Positions 25,846 to 34,443 are shown, counted from the stretch's first letter. The stretch is DNA of 64,000 bases from Maricaulis sp963975345 (GCF_963975345.1 NZ_CAXBGE010000012.1:69040-133039), one strand, 5' to 3'. The notes: generated by a model not told the origin, from the sequence alone. Numbers and translations: made by a program.

Positions 25846-26646
25846 ATGCTGATTCTGCTTTCGCCCGCCAAGAACATGAATTTCGACGACATCGATCGTG
25901 AGCTGCCCGCAACGACGCCCGCGCTGCTCGACGAGACGCGAACGCTGTCGAAGACGACGCGCGGGCTTTCGACGTCGAAGATCAAATCGCTGATGAAGAT
26001 CAGTTCCGATCTGGCCAAGCTCAATCGTGAGCGGTTCCGGGCCTTTGACGCCGATCAGCCCGGCAGCAAGCAGGCTGCCTTGGCATTCGCCGGCGAGGTC
26101 TATCGCGGGCTTGAAGCCGGCACGCTGAGCGATGATGATCTCGCTTGGGCGCAGGACCATGTGCGCATTCTATCGGGCCTGTATGGCGCCCTGCGTCCGC
26201 TCGATGGGATCCATCCTTATCGCCTCGAAATGGGCCGCAAGCTGCACACGCGGCGCGGCGAGAGCCTGTATGATTTCTGGGGCGACAAGATCGCGCAGCA
26301 TCTCAATGAACTCCAGGCTGATGACAAGGATCCGGTGGTGCTGAACCTGGCCTCCAACGAGTATTTCAAATCCGTCGACCGCACAGCGCTGAAAGCGCGC
26401 GTCATCACCGCCAGCTTCAAGGAAGAAAAAGACGGCGAAGCGCGCATGCTGATGGTGTTCGCCAAGAAGGCCCGCGGCATGATGGCGCGCTGGGCAATCG
26501 AGAACCGGATCAGCGATCCGGCCGATCTGGTGAAGTTCGATGCCGGTGGCTATGCGTTTGACGCGGCGGGATCGAGCGAAGGCGATCTGCTGTTCACGCG
26601 GCCACAGCCGGCCGCACCGGGTGCCAAAGCGAAGGCGGAGGCCTGA
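25846..26646 (+). CDS. yaaA: YaaA family peroxide-stress protein
   Basis: 266 residues. MLILLSPAKNMNFDD at the start, LYGALRPLDGIHPYRLEMGRKL in the middle, and VLNLASNEYFKSVD and FKEEKDGEARMLMVFAKKARGMMARW later are all family hallmarks. In E. coli YaaA limits free iron during peroxide stress. AAGGAGA precedes the ATG. The C-terminal tail is Ala/Lys-rich and slightly longer than usual. Confidence 0.96.
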   Translation: MLILLSPAKNMNFDDIDRELPATTPALLDETRTLSKTTRGLSTSKIKSLMKISSDLAKLNRERFRAFDADQPGSKQAALAFAGEVYRGLEAGTLSDDDLAWAQDHVRILSGLYGALRPLDGIHPYRLEMGRKLHTRRGESLYDFWGDKIAQHLNELQADDKDPVVLNLASNEYFKSVDRTALKARVITASFKEEKDGEARMLMVFAKKARGMMARWAIENRISDPADLVKFDAGGYAFDAAGSSEGDLLFTRPQPAAPGAKAKAEA

Positions 26647-26731
26647 CGGCGAACTTCTTCCCCGCACGCCAGAGCTGTGATATGGTCCAAGGGCCGCTGG
26701 AGACGGGTGCGACCGCCTCCATTGGCCGCCC

Positions 26732-26824
26732 TTAGGCGATGGAGAACCGGATCAACAGCGTCCAGCCGCCGATCCGCTTTCTCCTCACCCAAAGGACGAG
26801 GCAGCATTTCGGAAACCGAAACAT
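26732..26824 (-). CDS. possible 30-residue cationic membrane peptide
   Basis: An ATG at 26824 preceded by AAGGAGGGAG, a near-ideal ribosome binding site, opens a 30-codon frame (start MFRFPKCCLVLW, then RRKRIGGWTLLIRF). It is hydrophobic and basic, with two adjacent cysteines. It lies antisense to the candidate RNA above, and its strong ribosome site is the complement of that RNA's CU-rich patch, so only one reading may be real. No family recognised. Confidence 0.3.
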   Translation of the reverse strand: MFRFPKCCLVLWVRRKRIGGWTLLIRFSIA

Positions 26825-26842
26825 TGCTCCCTCCTTGGATTG

Positions 26843-26870
26843 CGCCGGCCCCAACGTGGCCGGCGTTTTC
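26843..26870 (+). terminator. rho-independent terminator
   Basis: A perfect 8-bp stem CGCCGGCC/GGCCGGCG around CCAACGT is followed by TTTTC. It ends yaaA or the candidate small RNA. The rest of 26647-26985 (beyond the RNA candidate) shows an AT-rich segment with GTATGATAC that may hold the promoter of the next gene. Confidence 0.85.
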
Positions 26871-26985
26871 ATTCTAGCACAATTGCTCTCTATACGTGTA
26901 TGATACAAAAACACGCGCATACGACACCTTGACCCGCCCCCACCAATCCAGTCTCTTCGCACCTGCACAAACTGATAGGTGAGTC

Positions 26986-27786
26986 ATGTCTGCAATCCGT
27001 ACCGACCTTGCTGGCCAGGTAGCCCTCATTACCGGCTCGACCAGCGGAATTGGCCAGGCGATGGCCGAGGCGCTTGCCTCCAATGGCGCGAATATCGTGC
27101 TCAATGGGCTGGGCGATGCGGACGAGATCGGGGCCCTGCGCGCGAAGATCGCGGCGGATCATGGCGTCGAGGTGCGCTATCATGGCGCCAATATGCTTGT
27201 GCCTGACGAGATCGCCGCCATGGTGGCCTATGCGGAGCGTGAATTCGGGCGGTTGGACATATTGCTCTCCAATGCCGGCATCCAGCATGTCTCCCCTGTC
27301 GAGGATTTCCCGGTGCCGAAATGGGATGCGATCATCGCGGTCAATCTGACTGCCGTTTTTCATGCGGCGCGCGCGGCCATTCCGATCATGAAACGCCAAG
27401 GGCGCGGGCGCATCGTCAATCTCGCCTCGGTCCACGGGCTCGTCGCCTCACCGTTCAAATCGGCCTATGTCGCGGCCAAGCACGGCGTGATCGGTTTCAC
27501 CAAGACGCTGGCGCTGGAGATCGCCGAGGATGACATCACCTGCAATGCAATCTGTCCCGGCTATGTCAAAACTCCATTGGTGGAAAACCAGATCGCCGAT
27601 ACCGCCAAGGCGCGCGGCATCACCGAGGAGGAAGTGGTGCGCGATGTGATGCTGGCGGCACAGCCGACCAAGCAATTCGTCACCTTTGAACAACTCGCCG
27701 GCGCGCTGCTCTATCTGGTCTCCGATGCGGGCGCCAACGCCAACGGGACCGCGATCACGATTGATGGGGGCTGGACCGCGAAGTGA
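26986..27786 (+). CDS. bdhA: 3-hydroxybutyrate dehydrogenase
   Basis: 266 residues, SDR fold. Cofactor motif TGSTSGIGQAMAEAL near residue 16, NAGIQHVSPVEDFP near 94, SVHGLVASPFKSAYVAAKHG with the catalytic Ser, Tyr and Lys, and CPGYVKTPLVENQI are the standard residues of bacterial 3-hydroxybutyrate dehydrogenases. It interconverts 3-hydroxybutyrate and acetoacetate with NAD, in ketone-body or PHB turnover. Its stop overlaps the GTG of the VOC gene. Confidence 0.93.
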   Translation: MSAIRTDLAGQVALITGSTSGIGQAMAEALASNGANIVLNGLGDADEIGALRAKIAADHGVEVRYHGANMLVPDEIAAMVAYAEREFGRLDILLSNAGIQHVSPVEDFPVPKWDAIIAVNLTAVFHAARAAIPIMKRQGRGRIVNLASVHGLVASPFKSAYVAAKHGVIGFTKTLALEIAEDDITCNAICPGYVKTPLVENQIADTAKARGITEEEVVRDVMLAAQPTKQFVTFEQLAGALLYLVSDAGANANGTAITIDGGWTAK

Positions 27787-28139
27787 CCGACACCGTTCTC
27801 AAGATTGATTATAACGAGCTGCCCGTCACCGACATGGAAGCGGCGAAAGCCTTCTACGCCAAGGCCTTCGGCTGGACCTTCCTCGATTACGGCCCGACCT
27901 ATGCCGCCTTCGAAAACGCCGGCATTGATGGCGGGCTGCGGCTGGAGGACAAGCCCTTCCCGACCGGCGCCCTGATCCTGCTGCGCGCCGAGGACATCAT
28001 TGACGCCGAACGCCGTGTCGAAGCGGCCGGGGGTGCGATCATCGAACGGCTGGATTTCCCAGGTGGCCGCCGCTTCCATTTCACCGATCCGAGCGGCAAT
28101 CAGCTCGCCATCTATTCGGAGCATGGCAAATATGCCTGA
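27783..28139 (+). CDS. VOC (glyoxalase/bleomycin-resistance fold) protein
   Basis: 118 residues from a GTG that overlaps the upstream TGA (GTGA). NELPVTDMEAAKAFYAKAFGWTF at the start and RRFHFTDPSGNQLAIYS at the end are the paired beta-alpha-beta-beta-beta modules of the vicinal-oxygen-chelate fold. The substrate is unknown. Translation is coupled to bdhA and overlaps the NUDIX ATG by 8 bases. Confidence 0.9.
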   Translation: MTDTVLKIDYNELPVTDMEAAKAFYAKAFGWTFLDYGPTYAAFENAGIDGGLRLEDKPFPTGALILLRAEDIIDAERRVEAAGGAIIERLDFPGGRRFHFTDPSGNQLAIYSEHGKYA

Positions 28140-28581
28140 TGTCCGGCGGCCCATCCCCGGTGCCGGCATCGTGGTCTGGCGCGGCGACGAAGTCCTTCTG
28201 ATCCGGCGTGGCAAGCCGCCCCATGCGGGCGAATGGTCGATCCCCGGCGGCAAGGTCGAATATGGCGAGACGGTACGTGAAGCGGCGCTGCGCGAACTGA
28301 TGGAAGAGACCGGCACCACGGCGCGTATTGTCGGGCTGATCGATGTCATCGATGCGATCGGTGGACGCGAAGCGGGCGCATCAGGTGCGGCGGACGACTG
28401 GCATTATGTGCTGGCCGATTTCGCCGCCATCTGGACCGGAGGCGAGCCGGTTGCAGCCGATGATGTCACCGAGGCCGCCTTCTTCCCGCTCGACGAAGCC
28501 CTGCGCCTGACGCACTGGGACAAGACGCGCGATGTGATCGGACGCGCCCGCGCGATGATCGCTGCCTTGCCCACGCCATAA
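28132..28581 (+). CDS. NUDIX hydrolase
   Basis: 149 residues. The Nudix box is GGKVEYGETVREAALRELMEETG, with all the catalytic glutamates present. Residues before it (VVWRGDEVLLIRRG) are typical of ADP-ribose or nucleoside-triphosphate-type Nudix enzymes. The substrate is unknown. The ATG lies inside the VOC gene's last codons, so the three genes are one transcription unit. Confidence 0.93.
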   Translation: MPDVRRPIPGAGIVVWRGDEVLLIRRGKPPHAGEWSIPGGKVEYGETVREAALRELMEETGTTARIVGLIDVIDAIGGREAGASGAADDWHYVLADFAAIWTGGEPVAADDVTEAAFFPLDEALRLTHWDKTRDVIGRARAMIAALPTP

Positions 28582-28592
28582 ATCGCGGCAAT

Positions 28593-29126
28593 ATGGCGCT
28601 GATGCGCACCTTGCCCGCCCTCCTCGCTGCCTGTTTTGTCCTGCTGTTTGCAGCCGGCGCTGTTGATGCGCAAAAGCCGGGCGACCGCAATCCACGTGCG
28701 TCTGATCGGGCATCCGAGCGCGCCAGTGCCCGCGAGGCCGAGCGCAATGAGCGAGACCTCCAGCGCGGCATTGACCGGCTCGCCAGCAACACCACACAAA
28801 GCCCGAGCACCCAACGCGATATCGGCGATACCGAGCGCGCCTTGCCCTATCTCGCCTATACGCTGGGCGAATTGCATTATCTCGCCTCGGCCTGCGAAGG
28901 CCTCGACTCCCAGGCCTGGCGCCAGCGGATGATCGAATTGCTGGCGATGGAAGCTGCGGAGGCCGGGCGCCTGCGTGACCGGTTGATCGAGAGCTTCAAT
29001 GACGGTTATCGCTCACAACAACGCCGCCGCCCGGTCTGCGGCGAGGAGGTGGATATCGAGCGTCGCGCCCTGGCGCATCGCGGCCATGATCTGTCGGAAA
29101 TGATGCGCGCCGCCAATTTTGACTGA
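28593..29126 (+). CDS. TIGR02301-type secreted protein
   Basis: 177 residues. A signal peptide (about 1-26, VDA-QK) leads to a short charged, Arg/Ala/Glu-rich coil and then the family block YLAYTLGELHYLASACEG, WRQRMIELLAMEA and FNDGYRSQQR. The C-terminal part has CGEEVDIERRALAHRG. TIGR02301 is a small alphaproteobacterial family of unknown function, commonly next to a Nudix gene as here. The nearby ATG at 28602 is an alternative start. Confidence 0.8.
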   Translation: MALMRTLPALLAACFVLLFAAGAVDAQKPGDRNPRASDRASERASAREAERNERDLQRGIDRLASNTTQSPSTQRDIGDTERALPYLAYTLGELHYLASACEGLDSQAWRQRMIELLAMEAAEAGRLRDRLIESFNDGYRSQQRRRPVCGEEVDIERRALAHRGHDLSEMMRAANFD

Positions 29127-29281
29127 GCACCGTTGCGACCCCGCCCGGTCATTGACGCAGACTGCGTGGCCGTTGGCGAAATCAACCCTTGCGGGACAAA
29201 AGCCCGCACAATACCGGGTGTTCTGTCGTACCAGCCAATGTATAGGTGGGTCTCGCATTCGTGCCGACCCGGGGGAATTGA

Positions 29282-30295
29282 ATGACCGACCGCAGTGCCC
29301 AACTCCAATCCTTGAGCATTGACCGCGACGAAGCTCCGACGCGCTCAGGTGTTTCGCTCGTCACCGTCATCAGCCTGCTTGTCGTCACCGCCCTGGTGAC
29401 AGCCGCGCTGATGTGGTTTTTCGTCACCCCGCAGGCCCCGGCCGCGGCAACGCAGCCTGTCGCCACCAGCTCACCGTCCACGGCCCAGCCGGCAACCGAT
29501 GCGCCGGCCCCGGCACCGCGCACGTCCGGCCTGGTCGCTTCGGGCTATGTCGTGGCACGCCGTCAGGCGACCGTCTCGGCCGAGATTACCGGCCGTATCC
29601 GCGACGTGCTGGTTGAAGAAGGCACGGTTGTCGAAGTCGGCCAGGTTCTGGCGACGCTCGACGACACCCGCGCCCGCATCCAGCTCGACCTGCTACAATC
29701 CCAACTCAATGCGTCGACCGCCCGCATCCGCTCGCTCGACGCCCAGCTGGCCGAAGCGCGGCTGGTGGCGACCCGGGCCGAGGAGCTCGCTGCCCGCGAT
29801 ATCGGGCCCCAGGCCAATGTCAGCGCCACCCGCGCCCAGGTCGACAGCCTGACCGCCCAACTCGCCGCCGCGCGCTCCGACCGGGCTGCCGCCGCCGTGA
29901 TGGTGGTCAGCCAGCAAGACCTGATCGAACGTCACATCGTTCGTGCGCCCTTCGCAGGCGTCGTGATCGCCAAGAATGCCCAGGTCGGCGAAATCCTGTC
30001 TCCGGCCTCGGCTGGCGGCGGCTTCACCCGTACCGGCGTCGCCACACTGGTGGACATGGATTCGCTGGAGATCGAAGTCGATGTCAATGAGGGCCAGATC
30101 GGCCGCGTTGTCCCCGGCCAGCGCGTCGAAGCCCGCCTCGATGCCTATCCCGACTGGCGCATCCCGGCCCATGTAGAAGCCATCATTCCGACCGCCGATC
30201 GCAGCCGCGCCACCATCCAGGTCCGCGTCGCTTTCGACGAACGCGACGACCGCATCCTGCCGGACATGGCCGCGCGAGTGATATTTGTAGAATAG
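29282..30295 (+). CDS. efflux periplasmic adaptor (HlyD/MacA type)
   Basis: 337 residues. One membrane anchor (about 23-45) and a Pro/Ala/Thr-rich linker precede a biotinyl-lipoyl-like domain (VVARRQATVSAEITGRIRDVLVEEGTVV), a coiled coil with alternating Leu/Ala (about 110-200), and a beta-barrel domain (VRAPFAGVVIAKNAQVGE). It bridges an inner-membrane pump to the outer membrane. With the following ATPase and two permeases it forms an MacAB-like exporter. No outer-membrane channel is in the operon. Substrate unknown. Confidence 0.9.
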   Translation: MTDRSAQLQSLSIDRDEAPTRSGVSLVTVISLLVVTALVTAALMWFFVTPQAPAAATQPVATSSPSTAQPATDAPAPAPRTSGLVASGYVVARRQATVSAEITGRIRDVLVEEGTVVEVGQVLATLDDTRARIQLDLLQSQLNASTARIRSLDAQLAEARLVATRAEELAARDIGPQANVSATRAQVDSLTAQLAAARSDRAAAAVMVVSQQDLIERHIVRAPFAGVVIAKNAQVGEILSPASAGGGFTRTGVATLVDMDSLEIEVDVNEGQIGRVVPGQRVEARLDAYPDWRIPAHVEAIIPTADRSRATIQVRVAFDERDDRILPDMAARVIFVE

Positions 30296-30379
30296 GCCGA
30301 GCCGTCCGTATGGACGCGACGCCGGAATGAAACCAATCGTCCGCAATAGCGGCCAAGAGACCCGAATGAGGACCCGTCG

Positions 30380-31072
30380 ATGAGTGACCTGTACCAACTG
30401 ACCGATCTCTCCAAAGGCTATACGCGTGGACGTGAAGCGATCACGATTTTCGAACATCTGACGATGTCGATCCAGGAGCGTGATTTCATCGCCATCATGG
30501 GCCCGTCGGGTTCCGGCAAGACGACCTTGCTCAACCTGCTCGGCGGCATCGACCGGCCAACATCGGGTTCGGTGGAATGCCAGGGCGTGCGCGTCGACAA
30601 ACTGTCCGAAGGTAAGCTCGCCAAATGGCGCGCCGCCAATGTCGGCTTCATTTTCCAATTCTATAATCTGATGCCAACGCTGAACGCGGCCCAGAATGTC
30701 GAATTGCCGCTTTTGCTGACCAGCCTGTCGGGCAAGGCGCGCAAGGAACGCGTTGCCACAGCGCTCGACATTGTCGGCCTGTCAGACCGGGCCCGGCATT
30801 CGCCGCGCCAGATGTCCGGCGGCCAGCAACAGCGCGTCGCCATCGCCCGCGCCATCGTTGCCGACCCGAAAGTCCTGCTCTGCGACGAACCGACCGGCGA
30901 TCTCGATCGCAAATCGGCCGACGAAATCCTGCAGACTCTGCAATTGCTCAACAAGGATCTCGGCAAGACCATCATCATGGTCACGCATGACCCGTCAGCG
31001 GCGAAATATGCCCGCCGCGAACTGCATCTCGACAAGGGCCGCTTCGTCGAAAACCTGGAGTCGGCGCAATGA
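30380..31072 (+). CDS. ABC transporter ATP-binding protein (MacB/LolD type)
   Basis: 230 residues. Walker A GPSGSGKT at 41-48, Q-loop around FIFQFYNLMP, signature MSGGQQQR at 146-153, and Walker B LLCDEPTGDLD from 167. This is the class of ATPase that pairs with FtsX-type permeases in type VII (MacB, LolCDE, FtsEX) exporters. GAGGA lies before the ATG. The last four bases overlap the next gene (ATGA). Confidence 0.95.
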   Translation: MSDLYQLTDLSKGYTRGREAITIFEHLTMSIQERDFIAIMGPSGSGKTTLLNLLGGIDRPTSGSVECQGVRVDKLSEGKLAKWRAANVGFIFQFYNLMPTLNAAQNVELPLLLTSLSGKARKERVATALDIVGLSDRARHSPRQMSGGQQQRVAIARAIVADPKVLLCDEPTGDLDRKSADEILQTLQLLNKDLGKTIIMVTHDPSAAKYARRELHLDKGRFVENLESAQ

Positions 31073-32226
31073 ATGACTTCACCCTGATCCGGAAGAATCT
31101 ATTCCGGAAAAAAATGCGGGCTGGCCTGCTGATCTTCTCGATCATGATTGCCTTCCTGATCTTCGGGGCGCTCGGAGCCTTCTATTCGGTCTGGACCTCG
31201 GGATCCTCGACGGCGGCCGATAACCGGCTGGTGACCGTCAACCGGATCAATTTCACTGTCTCCATGCCCTTCGCCTATTGGGCGCGGGTTGAGGCTGTCG
31301 AGGGCGTCACCGCGGTGACCCATGCCAGCTGGTTCGGCGGTTATTATCAGGAGCCGGCCAATTTCATCCAGACATTCGCCGTCGATCCGGAATCCTATCT
31401 CGCCGTCTATCCCGAACTGACCATGCCGGACGACCAACGTGCCGCCTTCATCAATACGCGCGACTGCTTGCTGGTCGGTGACGATTTGGCAACCCAATAT
31501 GGATGGAGCATTGGTGACCGCATCCCGCTGCTCTCCAACATCTGGCAAAAACAGGACGGCACATCGAGTTGGGACTTCAATATCTGCGCCATTTTCGACG
31601 CGGAAGACGAGAAGGTTCCGGCTAACTACGCGATGTTCCAGTATGATTATTACAATGAGGCGCTGGCCTTCAATCGTGACAATATCGGCTGGATGGTGCT
31701 GACCACGGTCGATGCCTCGCAGAATGACCGGATCGCGCGCGAGATCGATGCGCTGTTTGCCAACTCACCGGCCGAAACCGAGACCAGCACCGAAGCGGCT
31801 TTCAACGAAGCCTTCATCGCCCAGATGGGCAATATCGCCATGATCCTGCTCTTCGTCGTCGGCGCGGCCTTCCTGACGATTTTGATGATTGTCGGCACCA
31901 CGATGGTGATGGCGATCAATGAGCGGACCAAGGAGATCGGCGTCATGAAGACGCTCGGCTTCCCGGCACCGCGCATTTTCCGCATGGTGTTGATCGAATC
32001 CATCCTGCTCAGCCTGGTCGGCGGCCTGCTTGGCCTCGGTCTGGCAACGCTGGCGGTGACCGGTGTCGCCGCAGCTGTCGCCGGCTTCCTGCCTGGCCTC
32101 TCCATGCCGACGACCGTGCTGATCGTCGGCGCTGGTGTCGCGCTGGCGCTGGGCCTCATCACCGGCATTCTGCCTGCCATCAACGCCCAGCGCGTGACCA
32201 TCGTCACCGCGCTCGGCAAGCTTTAG
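31069..32226 (+). CDS. FtsX/MacB-type ABC permease A
   Basis: 385 residues. A first membrane span (about 20-42) leads to a periplasmic domain of about 210 residues, then three spans near the C-terminus with GTTMVMAINERTKEIGVMKTLGF between the first two. This is the MacB-core plus FtsX fold. Overlaps the ATPase gene and is followed 11 bases later by permease B, so the pair probably forms a heterodimer. The NERTKEIGVMKTLG coupling loop is intact. Confidence 0.92.
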   Translation: MNDFTLIRKNLFRKKMRAGLLIFSIMIAFLIFGALGAFYSVWTSGSSTAADNRLVTVNRINFTVSMPFAYWARVEAVEGVTAVTHASWFGGYYQEPANFIQTFAVDPESYLAVYPELTMPDDQRAAFINTRDCLLVGDDLATQYGWSIGDRIPLLSNIWQKQDGTSSWDFNICAIFDAEDEKVPANYAMFQYDYYNEALAFNRDNIGWMVLTTVDASQNDRIAREIDALFANSPAETETSTEAAFNEAFIAQMGNIAMILLFVVGAAFLTILMIVGTTMVMAINERTKEIGVMKTLGFPAPRIFRMVLIESILLSLVGGLLGLGLATLAVTGVAAAVAGFLPGLSMPTTVLIVGAGVALALGLITGILPAINAQRVTIVTALGKL

Positions 32227-32237
32227 GAGCGGATCAG

Positions 32238-33416
32238 ATGTTCGACCAAATCGCAGCCGTCACCCTGATCAATCTGCGCTCCATCCCGCAGCGGGCCCTG
32301 CTTTCGGGTGCCACGGTCTTCTCCATCGCCCTGGTGGTGATGGTGTTGCTGGGCTTCCTCGCCATGTCCAATGGCTTCAAGCAGACGCTGCAAGGCACTG
32401 GCGCCACCGATGTCGCCGTGATGTTGCGCACCGGCTCGCAGACCGAGCTCAATTCCGGCCTTTCCATGGATCAGGTCCGCCTGATCGAGGAAGCGCCCGG
32501 CATTGCCCGCGATGCCGCCGGAACGCCGATTGTTTCGGGTGAGCTTTATGTCATCGTAGACGGCCTCAAGCGTGCATCCCAGACCGAAGCCAATCTGCCC
32601 CTGCGCGGCGTTGGCCCCGAGGCCCAGTCCCTGCGCCAGGGCTTTTCCATCGTCGAAGGCCGGACCTATGAGCCGGGCACAAATGAGCTGATCGTCGGCG
32701 AAGGCATTATCCGTGAATTCTCCGGCTTCGATGTCGGCCAAACGGTTCGACTGGGTTCCAATGAATGGGTAGTCGTCGGGGTCTTCTCAACCGGCGGATC
32801 CGTGTTCGACAGTGAAATCTGGACCGATCTGACCGTGATCCAGAATCTGTATCAGCGCGGCACCTCGGTGCAATCAATCCGGGCCCGCCTGACCAGCCCG
32901 GAAGCGATCGAAGAGCTCACCGCCTATGCCGAAAACGAACCACGGCTGAATCTGGATATCCAGAACGAGGTCGATTATTTCGCCGGCCAAGCGGGCGGCA
33001 CCTCCAATCTGATCATGTATCTGGGTTGGCCGCTGGCTATCGCGATGGCCATCGGTGCCCTCGCCGGCGCTTGGAACACGATGTATTCCTCGGTCGATAC
33101 CCGGATGCGCGAAATTGCCACCCTGCGGGCAATCGGTTTTTCCGGCTTTGCCGCGGCCATCGGGACGATGGTGGAATCACTGATCCTGGCCGCGCTCGGC
33201 GGGTTGATCGGTGCGGTTGCTGTCTACCTGATGTTCAATGGTGTCAGCGCCTCGACGCTGGGATCCGGCTTCACCCAGGTGGTGTTCTCCTTCGCCGTCA
33301 CCTCGGGCTCGATCATCACCGGCATCGTTCTCGCCCTGATCGTTGGCTTCCTCGGCGGGCTGATCCCGGCGATCCGTGCAGCGACCGTGCCGCTACTCGC
33401 CGTGCACCGGAGCTAA
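32238..33416 (+). CDS. FtsX/MacB-type ABC permease B
   Basis: 392 residues, same topology as permease A: one N-terminal span, a periplasmic domain, and three C-terminal spans with STRMREIATLRAIGF (as SVDTRMREIATLRAIGF) as the coupling helix. Sequence differs from A in the periplasmic part, so a heterodimeric transporter is likely. Energy comes from the ATPase encoded just upstream. Substrate unknown; MacB and LolCDE relatives move macrolides, lipopeptides or lipoproteins. Confidence 0.92.
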   Translation: MFDQIAAVTLINLRSIPQRALLSGATVFSIALVVMVLLGFLAMSNGFKQTLQGTGATDVAVMLRTGSQTELNSGLSMDQVRLIEEAPGIARDAAGTPIVSGELYVIVDGLKRASQTEANLPLRGVGPEAQSLRQGFSIVEGRTYEPGTNELIVGEGIIREFSGFDVGQTVRLGSNEWVVVGVFSTGGSVFDSEIWTDLTVIQNLYQRGTSVQSIRARLTSPEAIEELTAYAENEPRLNLDIQNEVDYFAGQAGGTSNLIMYLGWPLAIAMAIGALAGAWNTMYSSVDTRMREIATLRAIGFSGFAAAIGTMVESLILAALGGLIGAVAVYLMFNGVSASTLGSGFTQVVFSFAVTSGSIITGIVLALIVGFLGGLIPAIRAATVPLLAVHRS

Positions 33417-33417
33417 A

Positions 33418-33645
33418 GTGAGCGACATGGTGAAGCTCGAACTGAGTGCCGCCGAAGCCATCATCCTGTTCGATGCCCTCAACCGGCTGGTCGATAGCGA
33501 CGGGCTGCATGATGACGCCGAAGCACTGGCAGCAAGCGCCCTGATCGATCGGCTGGAAGGTCATCTGCCCGTCATTGACGGCGCCGATTATGCCTTTCGG
33601 CTGGCGCGCGCCAAGGAAGAGCTGACTGAGGATATCGAGGATTGA
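33418..33645 (+). CDS. small conserved-looking cytoplasmic protein
   Basis: 75 residues from a GTG; the CGGAG before it fits better than for the ATG at 33427. The protein is rich in Ala, Leu, Asp and Glu and predicted mostly helical, with no cysteine and no membrane segment. I do not recognise it. It begins one base after the exporter permease B stop, so it is probably co-expressed with that operon. Confidence 0.6.
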   Translation: MSDMVKLELSAAEAIILFDALNRLVDSDGLHDDAEALAASALIDRLEGHLPVIDGADYAFRLARAKEELTEDIED

Positions 33646-33657
33646 GCCGACAGATCG

Positions 33658-34419
33658 TCAGCCGTAATAATCGTCCTCGGCCTCGCGCAATTTCTCCTCG
33701 GCCTTGTGCGGCGGCAGGATTTCCATCTTCACATGGCGGCGGCGATTGGTGGAGATGACGAAGAAGCGCTTGTCGGGATAATCCAGCTTGCACTCCAGCA
33801 TCGCCGACGTGATCAGATCAACATTCTTGAGATCATCATCCGACATGCCGAAGGAATGCGGCAAATCTCGGCCATACATGTCCAGCCCCGCCTCGACGCA
33901 ATGGCGAATGGCCCGCCGCTTCAGGCCCGCTGTCGTCATATGGGCGCCGAGCTCATCGCGAATTTCCGGGTTTGAGACGGGATAGATGCCGAGATAATCG
34001 GGCTCTTCCGGGATATGCCCGGCATCGACGAGCAGGCGCAGGCCCTGGCGGATGATCTCGCGCGAATGTTGCCGTGCCGTGATGACGGCAATCGGACGGC
34101 GCTTGAGCACAGCGTATTTGAAAATATCCCAGGACGGGCCTTTCCAATGGGCACTGTCGAGGGCGCGGCGGACATCGCGCAGCAGATATTCCTCGCCATT
34201 GCGATCCTTGCCGTCGGAAAACTCACGATAAGCGCGCGCCGGCGGATCGGCCCAGTCCTCCCACAGTCCGGGCACACCGAGATAGGCCTTGATGTCCTCA
34301 TACTCGTGCTGGCGCAGGGCCCGCTCTTCGCCGGTCATGGTGTTGAGCAAATGGATCCGCGTTGGCAGATGCAGGATATTTTCGTCGATATCGAAAAAAT
34401 AGAAGCTTTGGCGTTCCAC
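33658..34419 (-). CDS. HAD-like hydrolase of unknown function
   Basis: 253 residues, no signal peptide. The N-terminal FFDIDENILHLPTRIHLLN has the D-x-D pattern of HAD-superfamily phosphatases, and AVITARQHSREIIRQGL resembles their second motif (hydrophobic strand ending in Thr). A late Lys and acidic pair are present near ISTNRRRHVKMEI but are not convincing. The other parts match nothing I know. HAD assignment is tentative. It converges with the 75-residue gene and is followed by dihydroorotase upstream in the same direction. Confidence 0.5.
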   Translation of the reverse strand: MERQSFYFFDIDENILHLPTRIHLLNTMTGEERALRQHEYEDIKAYLGVPGLWEDWADPPARAYREFSDGKDRNGEEYLLRDVRRALDSAHWKGPSWDIFKYAVLKRRPIAVITARQHSREIIRQGLRLLVDAGHIPEEPDYLGIYPVSNPEIRDELGAHMTTAGLKRRAIRHCVEAGLDMYGRDLPHSFGMSDDDLKNVDLITSAMLECKLDYPDKRFFVISTNRRRHVKMEILPPHKAEEKLREAEDDYYG

Positions 34420-34443
34420 ACCGGTTTCCTTCAGATAAATTGA

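Larger units (their letters stand above)
26689..26870 (+). ncRNA. candidate structured small RNA with own terminator
   Basis: Three hairpins and a terminator lie in a row between yaaA and the 3-hydroxybutyrate dehydrogenase gene. Hairpin 1: AAGGGC/GCCCTT closed at 26689-26733 with inner TGGAG/CTCCA. Hairpin 2: GGAGAA-CGGATC with GATCCG-TTCTCC at 26741-26784. Hairpin 3: TTTCGG/CCGAAA at 26807-26821 with an AAA loop. The exposed CU-rich patches CCTCC (26716), CTCCTC (26781) and CTCCCTCCTT (26827) could bind Shine-Dalgarno sequences, as in alphaproteobacterial anti-SD sRNAs. The promoter is not obvious. The reverse strand holds a competing 30-codon ORF. Confidence 0.5.
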
